Shown piece after piece: positions 37,857-49,468 of a stretch of 64,000 nt of DNA. A program made the position numbers and the translations under genes. Under the pieces are notes generated by a model that saw only the letters and a list, made by a program, of their open reading frames with translations, ran no database searches and was not told where the DNA came from. Numbering within the stretch: position 1 is the stretch's first letter; each line of letters begins with the position of its first letter. Location: positions 20,441,529 through 20,505,528 of the forward strand of contig OX638132.1 in NCBI GenBank assembly GCA_951804985.1, read 5' to 3'. The stretch is from Dryomyza anilis (lineage: Eukaryota; Arthropoda; Insecta; Diptera; Dryomyzidae).

Positions 37857-38473
37857 TATATTGTTTCTTATATAATATATAATGCTTGGTCGAATTTATG
37901 TATTAATTAGTAAAATATTTTATAACATATTTATTTATTTTATTTATAATTACAATTTTTTATTAATATAAAGTTATATATAAAAAAAATATATTTACAT
38001 TTTATTTGTTTAATTTTTATTTCGAAAACATTTTTTTTTCTCTGATATATATATATATATTTTTTTTTTTAATGTTTTTTTCTGCTATTTTTTAAATAAA
38101 GTTTTTAAAACAATTTTTTTTCGAATTATTTTCTAAAAAAATTAGTTTTTTGAAAATTCGTAAAAAAATGTCCATCAATTAATTTATTTTGTGAAAAAAA
38201 ATATTAGTTCAACAATAATCATCATATTGAATATTATGTTCATAAATATTATGAACAAATTCATCAATATGACGATTCAAATTCATTGTACTGAATATTT
38301 CTTTCTTCACTATGAAGTTCGTTAGTATGAATAAATTTATATATATAGTGAATGCATTCCTCAATATGTCATTTAATCAACGGTGGTATCAATATGATGA
38401 ATCTGGTAGTTGGTAGAAAAATTCATAATATTTATGAATAAATTCATCATATTGTTGAATTTCTTTTTCTGTG

Positions 38474-38535
38474 TACTTTATTTCATCCTCATACGGATTT
38501 TGCAACTTTATTTCATCTTCATACGGATTTTTCAA
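38474..38535. repeat. Short tandem duplication, about 30-bp unit
   Basis: ACTTTATTTCATCCTCATAC and ACTTTATTTCATCTTCATAC occur back to back. Confidence 0.7.
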
Positions 38536-39440
38536 TTGAGCAGGGTAGGAATCTAATCAGGAATTCACAAAATATATATTTTTTTAAACGTAAAATTATC
38601 GTAATTAACTACAACTTTACGGACAGACTTATTTGAAATGTGAACACCTTCTAAAAACGGACGTGGGCATTAAAGGGTTAATAACAAAAAATGTTTAGCA
38701 ACATATCGTATGTTGTGGACATCATGTAGCTCAAGTCATGTTGCGTTCATCATGTTGCTTAAATCATGTTGCTGCTTTGCAGAATATGTTGTCGGTCGCA
38801 GTTGCCGACATTGTTTCATAGCCGGCCGGCAGAATTATCTAAAAACGAAGATGCGACATGTGCTTCAATTAGCTCATGAGTACAGCACAATATTTTTAAT
38901 AAATTCAGTAATGAAAATATTTAATTATAACCAGAATTACTAACTGTATTAAAGCATATTACATTTTCATTATTTGCCTTAAAAAATATAAAGAGATAAT
39001 GCTTGTTAAAGCAGAAAGCTAATTGAGCAGCATATTAGTGCACTGATAGAAATTTGTTTGAATGTGCTTGAAATTAAAATATGAGGGATAAGGGGATTCA
39101 TATCAACGCCGTATATTTCTAATATCGTAAAATAAATCGTCGGTGATACTGCAAAACCGCCTACATTTTGGAAAACCTTTTATAAAATGAATTTTACAGA
39201 ACAAATAATACTATTTTTAATCACAATTCTGCAATTACTTCATACAAAATTAAGTATGTCATAACTTATAATAAAATTTATCAGCATTTCATTTAAAACC
39301 GGATTACAACACAAAATTAGGCGTAATTTTCACTTGCAGTTAGTCGGTTTTGCATCATCGACGAAATGCATTAAAGTTGAATTAAACGCACTTAGCACAA
39401 TTTTCGTGTAATCTTTTTTCAAATATTGAATGTACTTTCA
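38536..39440. other. Non-coding DNA, nothing convincing
   Basis: CATGTTGC words repeat at 38732-38780. A 77-codon frame over them (38710-38943) shows no recognisable domain. Confidence 0.35.
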
Positions 39441-39955
39441 TTATACCCTACACTAAGAGTGAAAGGGTATATTCAGTTTGGTACGCCGTTTGTAACACCC
39501 AGAAGGAAGCATCTCCGGTATGGAAAAGTATATATATTCTTGATCAGCATGACCTCCTAAGTCGATTTAGCGATGTCCGTCTGTCCGTCTGTCTGTCCGT
39601 CTGTCTGTCCGTCTGTCTGTCCGTCTGTCTGTCCGTCTGCTCAAATACATGATAATAAAGTTTTCCGGAGAAAAGATTTGTGGTTCACAAAAAAAAAAAT
39701 CGAAATTCGGTACACCTACCCATTTGTAAATATGGGTATCAAATGAATGGAAATTCTTCAGCGATTGAATGTTTGTAGTTATTTTCAGGATTCGTATACC
39801 CTGGTGACCTATATATCACTTTGAATGGTAACCACACATATGTGTAGGGTATTTATAGTCGGCTTAGACCGACTATAATTTTGATAATCCTAACTATCAT
39901 AATTACACCTACTTTAAAATTTCCCATGTGATCTAACCTTCCCAACTGGTTTTTA
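39441..39955 (-). mobile_element. Helentron, DINE-1/mini-me type, reverse copy
   Basis: This is the reverse complement of the 29151-29885 copy from CCCTACACTAAGAGTGAAAG to CCTTCCCAACTGG. It includes the GTCT/GTCC tract and the core. The region between the tract and CTCAAATACATGATAATA is deleted relative to the longer copy. Confidence 0.8.
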
Positions 39956-40231
39956 GTTAAATCCATTAAAATCAGTCCACAACACAATTAATTAAAGAAC
40001 ATTTGCTATAAAACAGTTTTATTGACAGCAAATGAAAAGTTAGAACAAAATATTATTTACGTGTTTTCCACATAAATACCGTCAAATATATTTATTGCTT
40101 ATTCGTAAAATATTCTCATACAAATGTTGCGTAAATTTATACTATTTACGAAATTTCCACCATTTACGAATTTTACGCGGTTGATATGAATTCCCTTATT
40201 TTTGAATTGTTTATAACAATACTCATTAAAA
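39956..40231. other. AT-rich non-coding DNA, nothing recognised
   Basis: No supported feature. Confidence 0.4.
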
Positions 40232-41250
40232 CGAGACATTTTTTTTTCCATGGACATCCCATACATTAATTCTATATAATTTACGGATGCTGATTTTGAC
40301 TGCATACTCAGTTTTTTACGTTTTTAAGAAAATAGCTCTCGAATTTTCAAGCTATTTTCAGCCACTTTTTAGAATTAAAAAGTGCAGTCTCTTCCACAAC
40401 AAAACTTTCAAAAAACTGTAAACGCAACTTTTCCTTCAATTCTCAAGACTAATTACAATATACCGATAAATACAATTATTACGATAGGTTTTTAAGATAT
40501 TTGATTCTATACTCACAAAATATTTAATTTTTAGACTATTTTTGGACGATTTTTTTAGCATTGTGAATTTAATCATAAATAAGAATATGATCTATGGTTG
40601 CGCAGAGCATAGTTTAAACTAACCATGAAAATTACTAACATTCTTTGTATCGGTTCACATTTTTAAAATATGCTCTATCAACAAAGTTTCCATTGAAAAC
40701 TGTTTAAATTTAAAATGCATGTATATTTTTTACATACAAATTACTTCAAAATAGTCATTTTTACCCGAATTTTTCTTAAAACGCTACGTAATAAAAAAAA
40801 AAACTGAGAATGAACTAATGATATTTTCAAATTACGGGCATTAGTTTTTTTTTTTTGAAAATTGATTATATAATTAGTACCAAAATTAAGTTGTCAGGAC
40901 ATATTTAAAAAATAATTTAAATAGAAAAAAGTTAGTAATTTTGATAGTTATTATGGACTATGCTCTAAATAACCATAAATCTTTTTGTTAATTATTAAAT
41001 TTACATGTAATGATAAAAAAAATCTGAAAAAATCTAAATTTTCCGAGTTTAGATCCAAATATCATAAAAACTTATTGGAATATTAGCTTTTATAAGTATA
41101 TTAAAATTAGCCTAGACAATTAAATGAAAATTTGTGCTAAAGATTTTTTGTTCAACTATTTTCCACAGTACTATTTTTTTTTTATTCTGGGTGAGAACGG
41201 CTTAAAAATACTTTTATATAGAGTTGATGTCCATGACAAAAATCGTGTTG
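40232..41250 (+). mobile_element. TIR element family G (about 1.0 kb)
   Basis: The ends are inverted: TTTTCCATGGACATCCC near 40244 and GATGTCCATGACAAAAATCG at 41225-41244. Weaker inverted similarity extends 150 bp or more inward. Copies of ATCTATGGTT and AACCAT form an inner pair near 40590 and 40970. No coding capacity. Confidence 0.65.
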
Positions 41251-41299
41251 GTTAGTGTAATTTTGTTAAGATTATCATATTATTATACTATATTTAAAT

Positions 41300-41875
41300 A
41301 TAATTTACTTTTCAACCGATATTAATATATGTATGTTTATCACTACTATTATTTAACATAAATAATATCGAAAAAGAGTTCTATGAATTATATGTATTTG
41401 GTTAATCGTGACTGTTACTGGGTGACAAAATAATAGAAATAGTATGACAACGCTGACAACGCTGTCTAAGAATACTCAGTAACAATCACAAATATATTTT
41501 ATTTAATAAATTTAATTATGTGTTCACCATAGCTAAAACACATATAATTCACAATGGTACCTAATTTATCGACGCTCAGTAACAATTCATGAATGCTTTC
41601 ATCATAAAATTCTTTTTTGTGAAAATATAAAATGTAAATAACAATATGTTTAATGTAATTACAATTTTTTCACATCCTAACATATATGTTAGTAGAACTA
41701 TCTAAGTCTATTTATTCTAAACATAAATATGTTTGAACTAAAACCAAAATAGGTGTGACTGTTATTAATATTAATGTTTATAATGCAATTATGTTTACAT
41801 TAAACTCTACACATATATGTTATGCCTGCAAAAATATGTTTGTTATGTGCATTTTTTCCGGCGTGTTTAATCTTT
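41300..41875 (-). mobile_element. TIR element family E, partial reverse copy
   Basis: ATATGTTATGCCTGCAAAAA, then ATTTTTTCCGGCGTG, is the reverse of the family E start. GTGACTGTTACTGGGTGACA matches its interior. The other end is not clear. Confidence 0.55.
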
Positions 41876-42280
41876 GTAACTTAATGGTTGAAGAAAAAAC
41901 TTTAAAGAATTAACATGCATTCGTCTATTGTTATAAATTCATTTTTTTAAGGATGACAAATTATTTTAAGCACAATAATTATATAAATAATAAAATATAA
42001 ACAGAAACATAATAAACAAATAAATGTATATTACAAATACACAAAAAACATACTGCTTTTTGAACTGAAACAATATATTTTTTTAGGAAACATACTTATA
42101 TCCACTTCGTTCCAAAACAAGTTTGATTTTTAAAATATTTATGTGCCGGTTCAAATTATTTTTGTTTGGTGGCAATAAAAATTGTATTTCTATTTGAACA
42201 TACACCCATTTCAATGGGAAACATGAAAATGTTTCCGTGTATTCATATATAACCATAATGTAATTCAAAGCTATTACAAC
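41876..42280. other. AT-rich non-coding DNA, nothing recognised
   Basis: No supported feature. Confidence 0.4.
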
Positions 42281-42299
42281 ATTGTTTAGAAATTATTTA

Positions 42300-42384
42300 A
42301 CAGACAATTATATTTATTTTTACGTAAACATATATGTTATGCCTGCAAGATTATGTTTGGGAGAGCACTTTTTTTTGCAGCGTG
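42300..42384 (-). mobile_element. Family E terminal fragment, reverse
   Basis: It ends in TTTTTTTTGCAGCGTG before TA and holds TGTTATGCCTGCAAGATTAT. It faces the family E element at 42774 head to head and shares its unusual GGGAGAGC/GGGCTCCCCC insertion, so the two ends share an origin. Confidence 0.65.
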
Positions 42385-42398
42385 TATGCGGCGACGTT

Positions 42399-42705
42399 AA
42401 TAATAATAATAATAATAGTTTGGCGCTACAGTCCTGTATAGAACTTCGGCCGAGCTCTCTCACCATTTTGAGCTGTGCGTGTTATATTTGTACTCAAAGT
42501 GGTGGGACCTACAGTTTATTGCCGAATCCGAACGGCGGGTGAGAGCTTTTTCATAGGCAATGTTTTACTCTCGTAGGTTTGCAATTTACTGACGAGAGGT
42601 ATAGAAAAATGTTTCTATGAAAAGATGTTGTTAGCCCCAGTCCAGGCTTGAACCGGGGACCTTTCGGCTCGCAATCCAACGCACTAACCACTGAGCTACC
42701 GCGGC
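42399..42705 (-). mobile_element. tRNA-derived SINE, complete, reverse strand
   Basis: The tail (AAT repeats) comes first on the plus strand, then the body, and then the head ending CTGAGCTACCGCGGC. The B box reads GGTTCAAGCCT on the minus strand. GACGTT lies on both sides, and the repeat extends to GCGGCGACGTT if the SINE's own terminal bases are counted. Peptides read across it are not genes. Confidence 0.9.
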
Positions 42706-42773
42706 GACGTTGGTCCTGGCAAATTTGCTTGGCTCGAAGTCTGTGTTGTTCTCCTAGGAATTTTTCACATGTA

Positions 42774-43773
42774 CACGCTGCAAAAAAGGGCTCCCCCAAA
42801 CATAATATTACAGGCATTACATATATCTTTGGAGCTTTATGAAAATAGAAATATTATTGCATTGCTAAACATTATTATGATAACAGCCAAACATATATTT
42901 TTTTGTTCAAACATATTTATGTTCAGAAAGAATACATTTTTTCGTTCTTGCGAACATATATATGTTTGAATGTGAAAACATTTTATTTACATGTAAACAT
43001 ATTGATGTTTACATTTCATATTAATGTAAAAAAGGTAAATTTAGTACTAATATTTGTTCACAATATTAATTTATTCCATTTTTTTAAATTACATTTTATT
43101 GTTATTTATATTATATAATTATAAACATAAACTATTAATTTTTTTATTACATATCTTTTACTTATAATATATATATATACATACATAAATATATATATTG
43201 TAATATAGTATATATACTTAATTATTTTATTTCCATTTATTGTTCCTATTGCGAACTCATTGAATTACAGATTAATTGGATATTTCACAAACAGACCCTA
43301 TCAGGCATTAACAGTGATTGGTGGTACTTAAACAAATTCATTCATATTAATGTGAGGGTTACTGAGTGCTAAAAGTAGGCAGCGCTGTTATTTATTTGTA
43401 ATGCCAAACATAAATATAATTACAACGTTGTCATACTTATTCTATTATTTTTAAATTCGATGTCACCCACGAATAACCAAATACATATAATTCAAAGAAC
43501 CTTTTTTGACGTTGGTTGTGTTAAATAGCAGAAATTACAAACATACATATAGTAATATATCTGTTTCTACAGAAACATTAATATAATGAATTCATATAAA
43601 TTCGCGATTAAATCAATGTATGTTTAAATATCGTATAATAATATTTTAATCTGAACAAAATAATACAATTCAATTATAATGTAATTCGATTTTACTGCTA
43701 ATATTTATATGGTGATTTCGAATTACAATTTAATTACATTCAAGCATATACAAACAAATCTTTTCTATCCGTG
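42774..43773 (+). mobile_element. TIR element family E (1,000 bp), flanked by TA
   Basis: It begins CACGCTGCAAAAAAGGGCTC and ends CTTTTCTATCCGTG, with TA at each side. It aligns along its length with the copy at 19061-20000. Confidence 0.8.
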
Positions 43774-44065
43774 TACACGGATTTTTCTACCTACGCCATC
43801 TTTTGCCATATTGATGTTTAAAACATATTGATGTTTAAAAACAAACAAAAAAGAAATAGTATTTAAATAAATGTATTTTTGCAACATTCTTCTTGTATAC
43901 GAAGTTGGCACTCGTTGAGCAGAATTTTCTACCTACGTCGTTTGAAGTATGTATAGGGTCATTTTAAACATACTGATGTTTGAAAACAGACAAAAAATGA
44001 ATTCTTGTATATAAAGTTGACACTCGTTGATCGGGATTTTCTGCGTGCGTGTCTTTTGTTGTTCG
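43774..44065. repeat. Imperfect tandem repeat, about 110-140-bp unit, three copies
   Basis: ATTTTCTACCTACG (or ATTTTCTGCGTGCG) recurs at about 43783, 43925 and 44035. GATGTTTAAAAACAAACAAA and TTGGCACTCGTTGA-like segments lie between. Confidence 0.7.
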
Positions 44066-44260
44066 TTGAGAAAACGTGATCGCGTCGGTAATAATTTTCT
44101 TATTTGTACATTAAATAAATATATAAATTGTGTTACAAAAAGTACAAATAGTAACAGAGTATAATATGGTGCAGTATGTAATTTCTGAAACTAATGTGAA
44201 AAAACCAAATATAAAGCGAGTCTGGATCGTCTGGATCGTCTGGTTTAGCGTCTCCATAAA
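44066..44260. other. Non-coding DNA with a short GTCTGGATC triplet repeat
   Basis: GTCTGGATC, GTCTGGATC and GTCTGG follow one another at 44220-44245. No gene is seen. Confidence 0.4.
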
Positions 44261-44400
44261 ATCCTATTAAAAGTTAGTCAATTGGACAATTATTTAAACT
44301 GAAGGAAATTACATTTTGTAGTATTTAAACATATTTACCAATTGAAATAATAAATAAAAAATTATTATTTATATAGTATTTTTTCTAAGTGTTAATATTC
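44261..44400 (-). mobile_element. Degenerate family C MITE
   Basis: AATCCTATTAAAAGTTAGTC and ATTATTTATATAGTATTTTT follow the reverse order of family C. The termini are lost. Confidence 0.45.
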
Positions 44401-44883
44401 GACTTTATGCATTTTAATTTCCATCGAATCTGATAAAATACTATTTTATAATCCAAACATTTAAATGTTTGGATAGATATTAAAATCTCTGTGACAGTTG
44501 TTTTTTGTCACATTTCTTTTGAAGCAGTGACGCATGATACGCGGTACATTGACCTAAATACCGTTTTTTTTTTGTAATTTTAATTCACAGTTAACCAATA
44601 AAAAATAATTTAAAATTTCTATAAGCAATAAAAAGTAACAATAACAAAATAGATACATCAAAAAAACTCAAAAAAACATGGTAGTTTTTATTGCACTGAA
44701 CAATTGAATTTTAAGCGAAATCTAAAAATAAAAATCGCACATGTTTTAAATTGATATAATAAAACATATTTAAAAATAAAAATAAAATTTAAAAGAATTC
44801 ATATTGTTGTCTCTTGTTTGACTTTTGTTTTTCTTTTGTTTTTGTTTTGGTTTTTACCTATTTTTTTTTTGATGTTTTTATAG
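44401..44883. other. AT-rich non-coding DNA, nothing recognised
   Basis: TTTGTTTTTC/TTTTGTTTTTG runs lie at 44815-44860. Confidence 0.4.
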
Positions 44884-44929
44884 AATACGCCGACGCCATC
44901 AATTAACGCAAAGTTGTTGAAGTGTCAAA

Positions 44930-45151
44930 ATGAAACGTAAACAGTTGAGAAAATGTGAAAAATTAGCTATGAAATTTATGACGAAAATACGGAAACCATG
45001 CCAGCGAGTTGCCACACAATGTGCGTGTGCGGGCGAAGGGCTTCGCACGACTGGGAGGATTTTTCAACCCATTTTGTCAAATTTGCCGCAAAGGCTTTTG
45101 AAATATTTTCCATTTTTTTTTTTATTTTTTGTTATTGTTGTCAACCAGTGA
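44930..45151 (+). CDS. Possible short coding exon, unidentified (73 codons)
   Basis: An open frame starts at an ATG in a fair context (TCAAAATGA). It lies 46 nt after an acceptor-like TTTTTATAG at 44875-44883 with a pyrimidine-rich lead. The first 42 residues are basic and cysteine-containing (MKRKQLRKCEKLAMKF, then KPCQRVATQCACAGEG). The remainder is hydrophobic and comes from a T-rich run, so a real exon would more likely end earlier. No clear donor was found. The local GC content is higher than nearby. I do not recognise the peptide. Frames of this length also arise by chance in this window, so it is a weak candidate. Confidence 0.2.
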   Translation: MKRKQLRKCEKLAMKFMTKIRKPCQRVATQCACAGEGLRTTGRIFQPILSNLPQRLLKYFPFFFLFFVIVVNQ

Positions 45152-45727
45152 CAGCTCAACGAAAACAACAAGACCGATGTTTGTTATGCTTGTCTCTGGC
45201 AAATCATGTTGGTTTTAATGTTTTATTTATTTATATTAAATTCTTGACAAAATGACTAATTTATTTTAGCTTTTCTTTGAAAAATCTTCAACTGAAATTT
45301 TCTACTAATTTGTTAATGACTCAAATTGTTCAGTACGCATTCATATGATGAGTTTCTTTTTAAAAATATTATTATGTGGCCACGCCTATGCCTTTGATGT
45401 TGAGCAAAAAAATCTGAGAGTTAGTAAATAAATTATTGTCCGAAGGGCTTACACAATAATTCATCTAAACCGCGTTGTTGCATAGCAGGCAGCGATTTCA
45501 AATAATGTATTTTATACTTTGGGAAATTCTTACTTTTATAATAACCTAATTACGAGAAAACCCAAAATTTCAATCTGAACTAAATCTGTGATTACACAGA
45601 ACATTACGTAGATCATACCCAGTCTGTCATGTCTCGCAGGCCTACGAAGCTTTCTCGAACAAACTTCACTTAGAACAAAAAAATACTATAAAATCAGTAT
45701 TTTTTTTTTTATATTAAAATTAATCTA
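45152..45727. other. Non-coding DNA, nothing recognised
   Basis: No array, terminal repeat or gene was seen. Confidence 0.4.
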
Positions 45728-46258
45728 CACGGGTAGAAACGATTTGTTTGAATATGTTTGAATGTACGTTATATTGATTTGTTAATTATTTTGTTCAGAT
45801 TTAAATATTATTATACGATATTTAAACATATATTGCGTTAATCGCGGATTTACATGAATTTAACATATTAATGTTTCTGTAGAAATATAATACTTTTCAT
45901 ATAGTTCAAAAGTTCTTTTTGGTGGAAGAGTTTGTTTAAGTACCGCCAATTACTGTTAGTACCAGATAGTGGCTGTTTGTCAAATATCCAATTCAACCGT
46001 AAATCACTGAACTGAAAATAGGAATACTAGATGGAAATAAAATTATTAAGTATAAGTAAAAGATGTGTTATAAAAAAAAATAAAAATTTTAATTTATAAT
46101 TACATAATAAAAAAAATGATACTGTGTAAAGGAGATATTCGTACTAAATTTACTGTTTTACATTAAAATTAAATGTAAACATAAATATGTTTACATGTAA
46201 ATAACGTGTTTTTCAATTTCAAACATATGTATGTTTGCAAGAACGCCGGAAATTATTA
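45728..46258 (-). mobile_element. TIR element family E, truncated reverse copy
   Basis: CACGGGTAGAAACGATTTGT starts it after TA. AACATAAATATGTTTACATG lies inside. It stops near GCAAGAACGCCGGAAA, well short of the other terminus. Confidence 0.7.
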
Positions 46259-46413
46259 TCACATCGATATCGCAATATTATTTGAAGCAGTCTTGAACCT
46301 TGATTATTTTTTTTAGGATATCGTTACAGTCAACAAAATTTATCGTGCCGTGTGAACTCCAACAGATCGCATCGATATCTAAAACAGGCTCTATTAAAAA
46401 CAAGCTCATATCT

Positions 46414-46560
46414 ATCCATCTATATACATAAAACTCTTGGTCCGTCTGTCAGTTTGTTCCAGCATCACGTCTAAACCGCTGAACCGACTTAACTAAAATT
46501 TTGCACCAGGATAACATCAGGTCCGGAGGTGTCATAGACTATATATGAACGGGATGGTAC
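46414..46560 (+). mobile_element. Helitron-like 5' end candidate
   Basis: TCTATATACATAAAACTCTT, then a TCCGTCTGTCAG-TTTGTTCC stretch and AACCGCTGAACCGACTTAAC, follow a pattern I associate with insect Helitron 5' ends. The 3' hairpin and CTRR end were not found. The assignment rests on resemblance only. Confidence 0.35.
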
Positions 46561-46619
46561 AAAGGCTCGTGGCACCTCCCATGCAACCTAAACTTTCAAA
46601 ACGACATAACTCGACACAT

Positions 46620-47645
46620 ACACAAGCTAAGAAGATGAAACAAAAACTCAAATACAAAAAAAAAACACAAAAGTGTAAACACAAAAAAAAGCAAAAATCA
46701 AACAAAGAAAAGAAAGTAGGAACTAAAGCATTCACACAAAAACAAAAGCAAAATAAAAACAAATCAAAAGATGGCAATACAAAAACAAAAGCAAATACAA
46801 ATAACAAAATAAAAAGCACTAAATCAAAAACATAAATGCAGAACAACAAAAACAAAAACACAAAAACAAAAGCAAAAATACAAAAATTAAAGCAAAACAC
46901 AAAAGCAAAACACAAAAGCAAAAACACAAAAACAGAAGCAAAGACACAAAAACAAACGAAACAGCAAAAATACAAAAACAAAAGCAAAGACACAAAAACA
47001 AAAGAAACATCAAAAACACAAAAGCAAAACACAAAACAAAAACAAAAGAAAAGCAAAAACTAAAACTAAAGCAAAATACAAAAAAAATAACAGAAAAACA
47101 AAAGCAAAGATGTAAAAGCAAAACACAAAAGCAAAATTCAAAATTTAAAATAAAAGCAAAAACACAATAGCAAAAACAGAAAAGCCAAACACGAAAACAA
47201 AAACACAAAAACTAAAGCAAAATACAAACGCAAGGACACATAATCAAGAGAAAAAACTCAAAGCAAAAACACAAAAGCAAAACATAAAAGCAAAAACAGA
47301 AAAACAAATGCAAAAACAAAGAAAAAACACAAAAACACAACAACACAAACTCAAAAACAAAAGCATAACAAAAGAAAAACACAAAATCAAAAACACAAAA
47401 TCACAACACAAAAGCAAAAGCAAAATCACAAAAGTTGAAACACAATAACAAAAGCGAATACATAAAATCATAAACAAAAGGAAAAAAAAACAAAAGCACA
47501 AAATCAAAACACACAAAAGCAAAAACAAAAGGAAAATAAAAATCAAAATACAAACACAAAATAAAAAAGACAAACAAAAGCAATAAAACAAATCAAAAGC
47601 ATAAATACAAAAGCAAAACAAAAAAGCAAAACACAAAAAACCTCT
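46620..47645. repeat. Degenerate CAAAA/GCAAAA minisatellite, about 1 kb
   Basis: The plus strand is almost free of T and consists of ACAAAA and AGCAAAA words (for example AACAAAAGCAAAAACACAAA). The purine/C versus T imbalance is extreme. Phe/Cys-rich frames on the minus strand and Lys/Gln/Asn-rich frames on the plus strand result from this and are not genes. Confidence 0.9.
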
Positions 47646-48886
47646 GCACAAAATTTACTTAAAATTTGGAATATACAGTAGAACCCACCAAACAAAATGC
47701 ATTTTACCCTCAACCATACCAAAATATAAAAATGAGTTGCCACACCCTTGAATTAAAAATATATAACTTCAAAAATGTTACTCCGATTGCCACTCCGTAA
47801 ATAGAATTTGTAACTTTGTTTGTAAGCTCAAATTTTAATCAATTTCAATACATTCTAAAAATCATTAAAATCTGACAGGATGCTGTAATGAAGCATAAGA
47901 TAAATATTTACCACATGATACAATTGTCTTTGTATCACATGCAGTAAATATAAAATGGCAATACATAGTAATATTAAATACACTGGAATATTTAACTGAA
48001 ATCTAAATGAAACATTAAACGTTAATTTTCCAATTTTAAAGTTCATTTTACCTTCGTAATGGAATCTTTATTGTTTTTTTTTCTTATAACAATAAAAATT
48101 TCCAAATAAATAAAAAATGAATAGCAATATTTTTAGTAGTTTTTAAGATGTTTTGATCTAAACTTGAACATTTCTGATTTATTTTATAGTATTTTTTTAA
48201 GTACTAATGATTAAAATCACAGCATTATTCAAACTATTGATAAAAAATTGGTTTAAGGTTGTTTGAAGAAGTACTTTGTAAAGTTTCGGTATTTGTTTAT
48301 TTTAAAAAGTGTCAAAAAAGAATGCAATTTTATTAAATCCTAAGGTATATTATAAAACATACTATCCAATTAATATCAGAAACTTCGAATTATGTAGAAA
48401 TTTCGGCCATAGTCAATATCGCATTATTTAGTGATATTTTTCAGCAACCCGTATCGAATCCCAAAATGATGTTGTTGTAAAAACAAAACATATCAAGTAC
48501 ATTCACTATAAAAAAATAAATATTTTTTTATTAACTAATATAAGCCTATGTAGTAGATGTTTGTCAACCAATCGAAAGATTTGCATAGGCCTCTTAGATG
48601 ATTAAAACATGGCGTCATCCTCAAGTATTTCAGTTTTGTATATGTAGTTGTTGAAATTTAACTACTATAACGATATTCAAAATAATTTAAAATAACCATA
48701 CACCCAGTGTTGTCTGTATTGTATCACAAACATACGACTTAAATTTCATGTATGTCGACATTTGACACACATGATATTCTTGTTAAAAACCCGACTATTT
48801 TTTTTTAATCTGTAGATTATATTTTGTTTATTAATTACTTAGGCTGTTATTATTTGATGAAATTGTATTTAAAATTTTACATATTA
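47646..48886. other. AT-rich non-coding DNA, nothing recognised
   Basis: No supported feature. Confidence 0.4.
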
Positions 48887-49150
48887 CATATCGTCGTTGT
48901 AAAACGAAATGTCACCAAATACACTTTCAAAATGCCAAATATTCATTTACAAAAATCTTTATAAATCTTTCAAGTTTTAATCGATGATCTAATTTTTTTT
49001 ACCACATGATAAAAAAATGTAAATCTATCAATTGATATTTAAACTTTAAAAATGCATCAATTACTTTTTATAATATTAATCAACAAACTCTAAATTTAAG
49101 TTTTTCATAAAAATGTATTTGGTGCATTTTCGTTCTACAACAACGATATG
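48887..49150. mobile_element. Small TIR element, first of an adjacent pair
   Basis: CATATCGTCGTTGTAAAAC on the left and GTTCTACAACAACGATATG on the right are inverted. The interior, with TGTAAATCTATCAATTGATA, matches the next copy in the same orientation. Confidence 0.75.
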
Positions 49151-49218
49151 TATCTATTCTTTATCATTGTTATTTTTTATCAGATATTTTAAAATTTTTC
49201 TTTTAAAAATGTTGTTTT

Positions 49219-49466
49219 CATATATCGTCGTTGTAGAACTAAAAGTCACCAACTACATTTTCAAAATTCCAATTGTTCCTTTACGAAAACTTTTATATAT
49301 CTTTCATTTTTTGTGTTGAGCTCAATATATATACTAAATGATAAGAAAATGTGAATCTATCATTTGGTATTTGAACTTTAAAAATGTATCAATTACTCTT
49401 TGAAAAAATAACCAACAAAGTTAAAATTTAAGATTTTCATAAAAATGTTCTACAACGACGATATAT
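49219..49466. mobile_element. Small TIR element, second of an adjacent pair
   Basis: CATATATCGTCGTTGTAGAAC on the left is inverted as GTTCTACAACGACGATATAT on the right. It abuts the large palindrome that starts at 49469. Confidence 0.75.
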
Positions 49467-49468
49467 TA

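Larger units (their letters stand above)
36368..38473 (+). mobile_element. TIR element family D, outer copy enlarged by self-insertion
   Basis: CACAGAAAAAATGTACATC starts it after TA, and TTTTTCTGTG ends it before TA. A second family D element is inside (36697-37522), and then a 334-bp tandem duplication. Subtracting these leaves the usual size of about 950 bp. Confidence 0.75.

Noticed and set aside
46532..47651. Phe/Cys-rich frames on the minus strand resembling a membrane protein
   Set aside because: They are translations of the T-free CAAAA-type repeat; the opposite strand reads Lys/Gln/Asn-rich in the same place.
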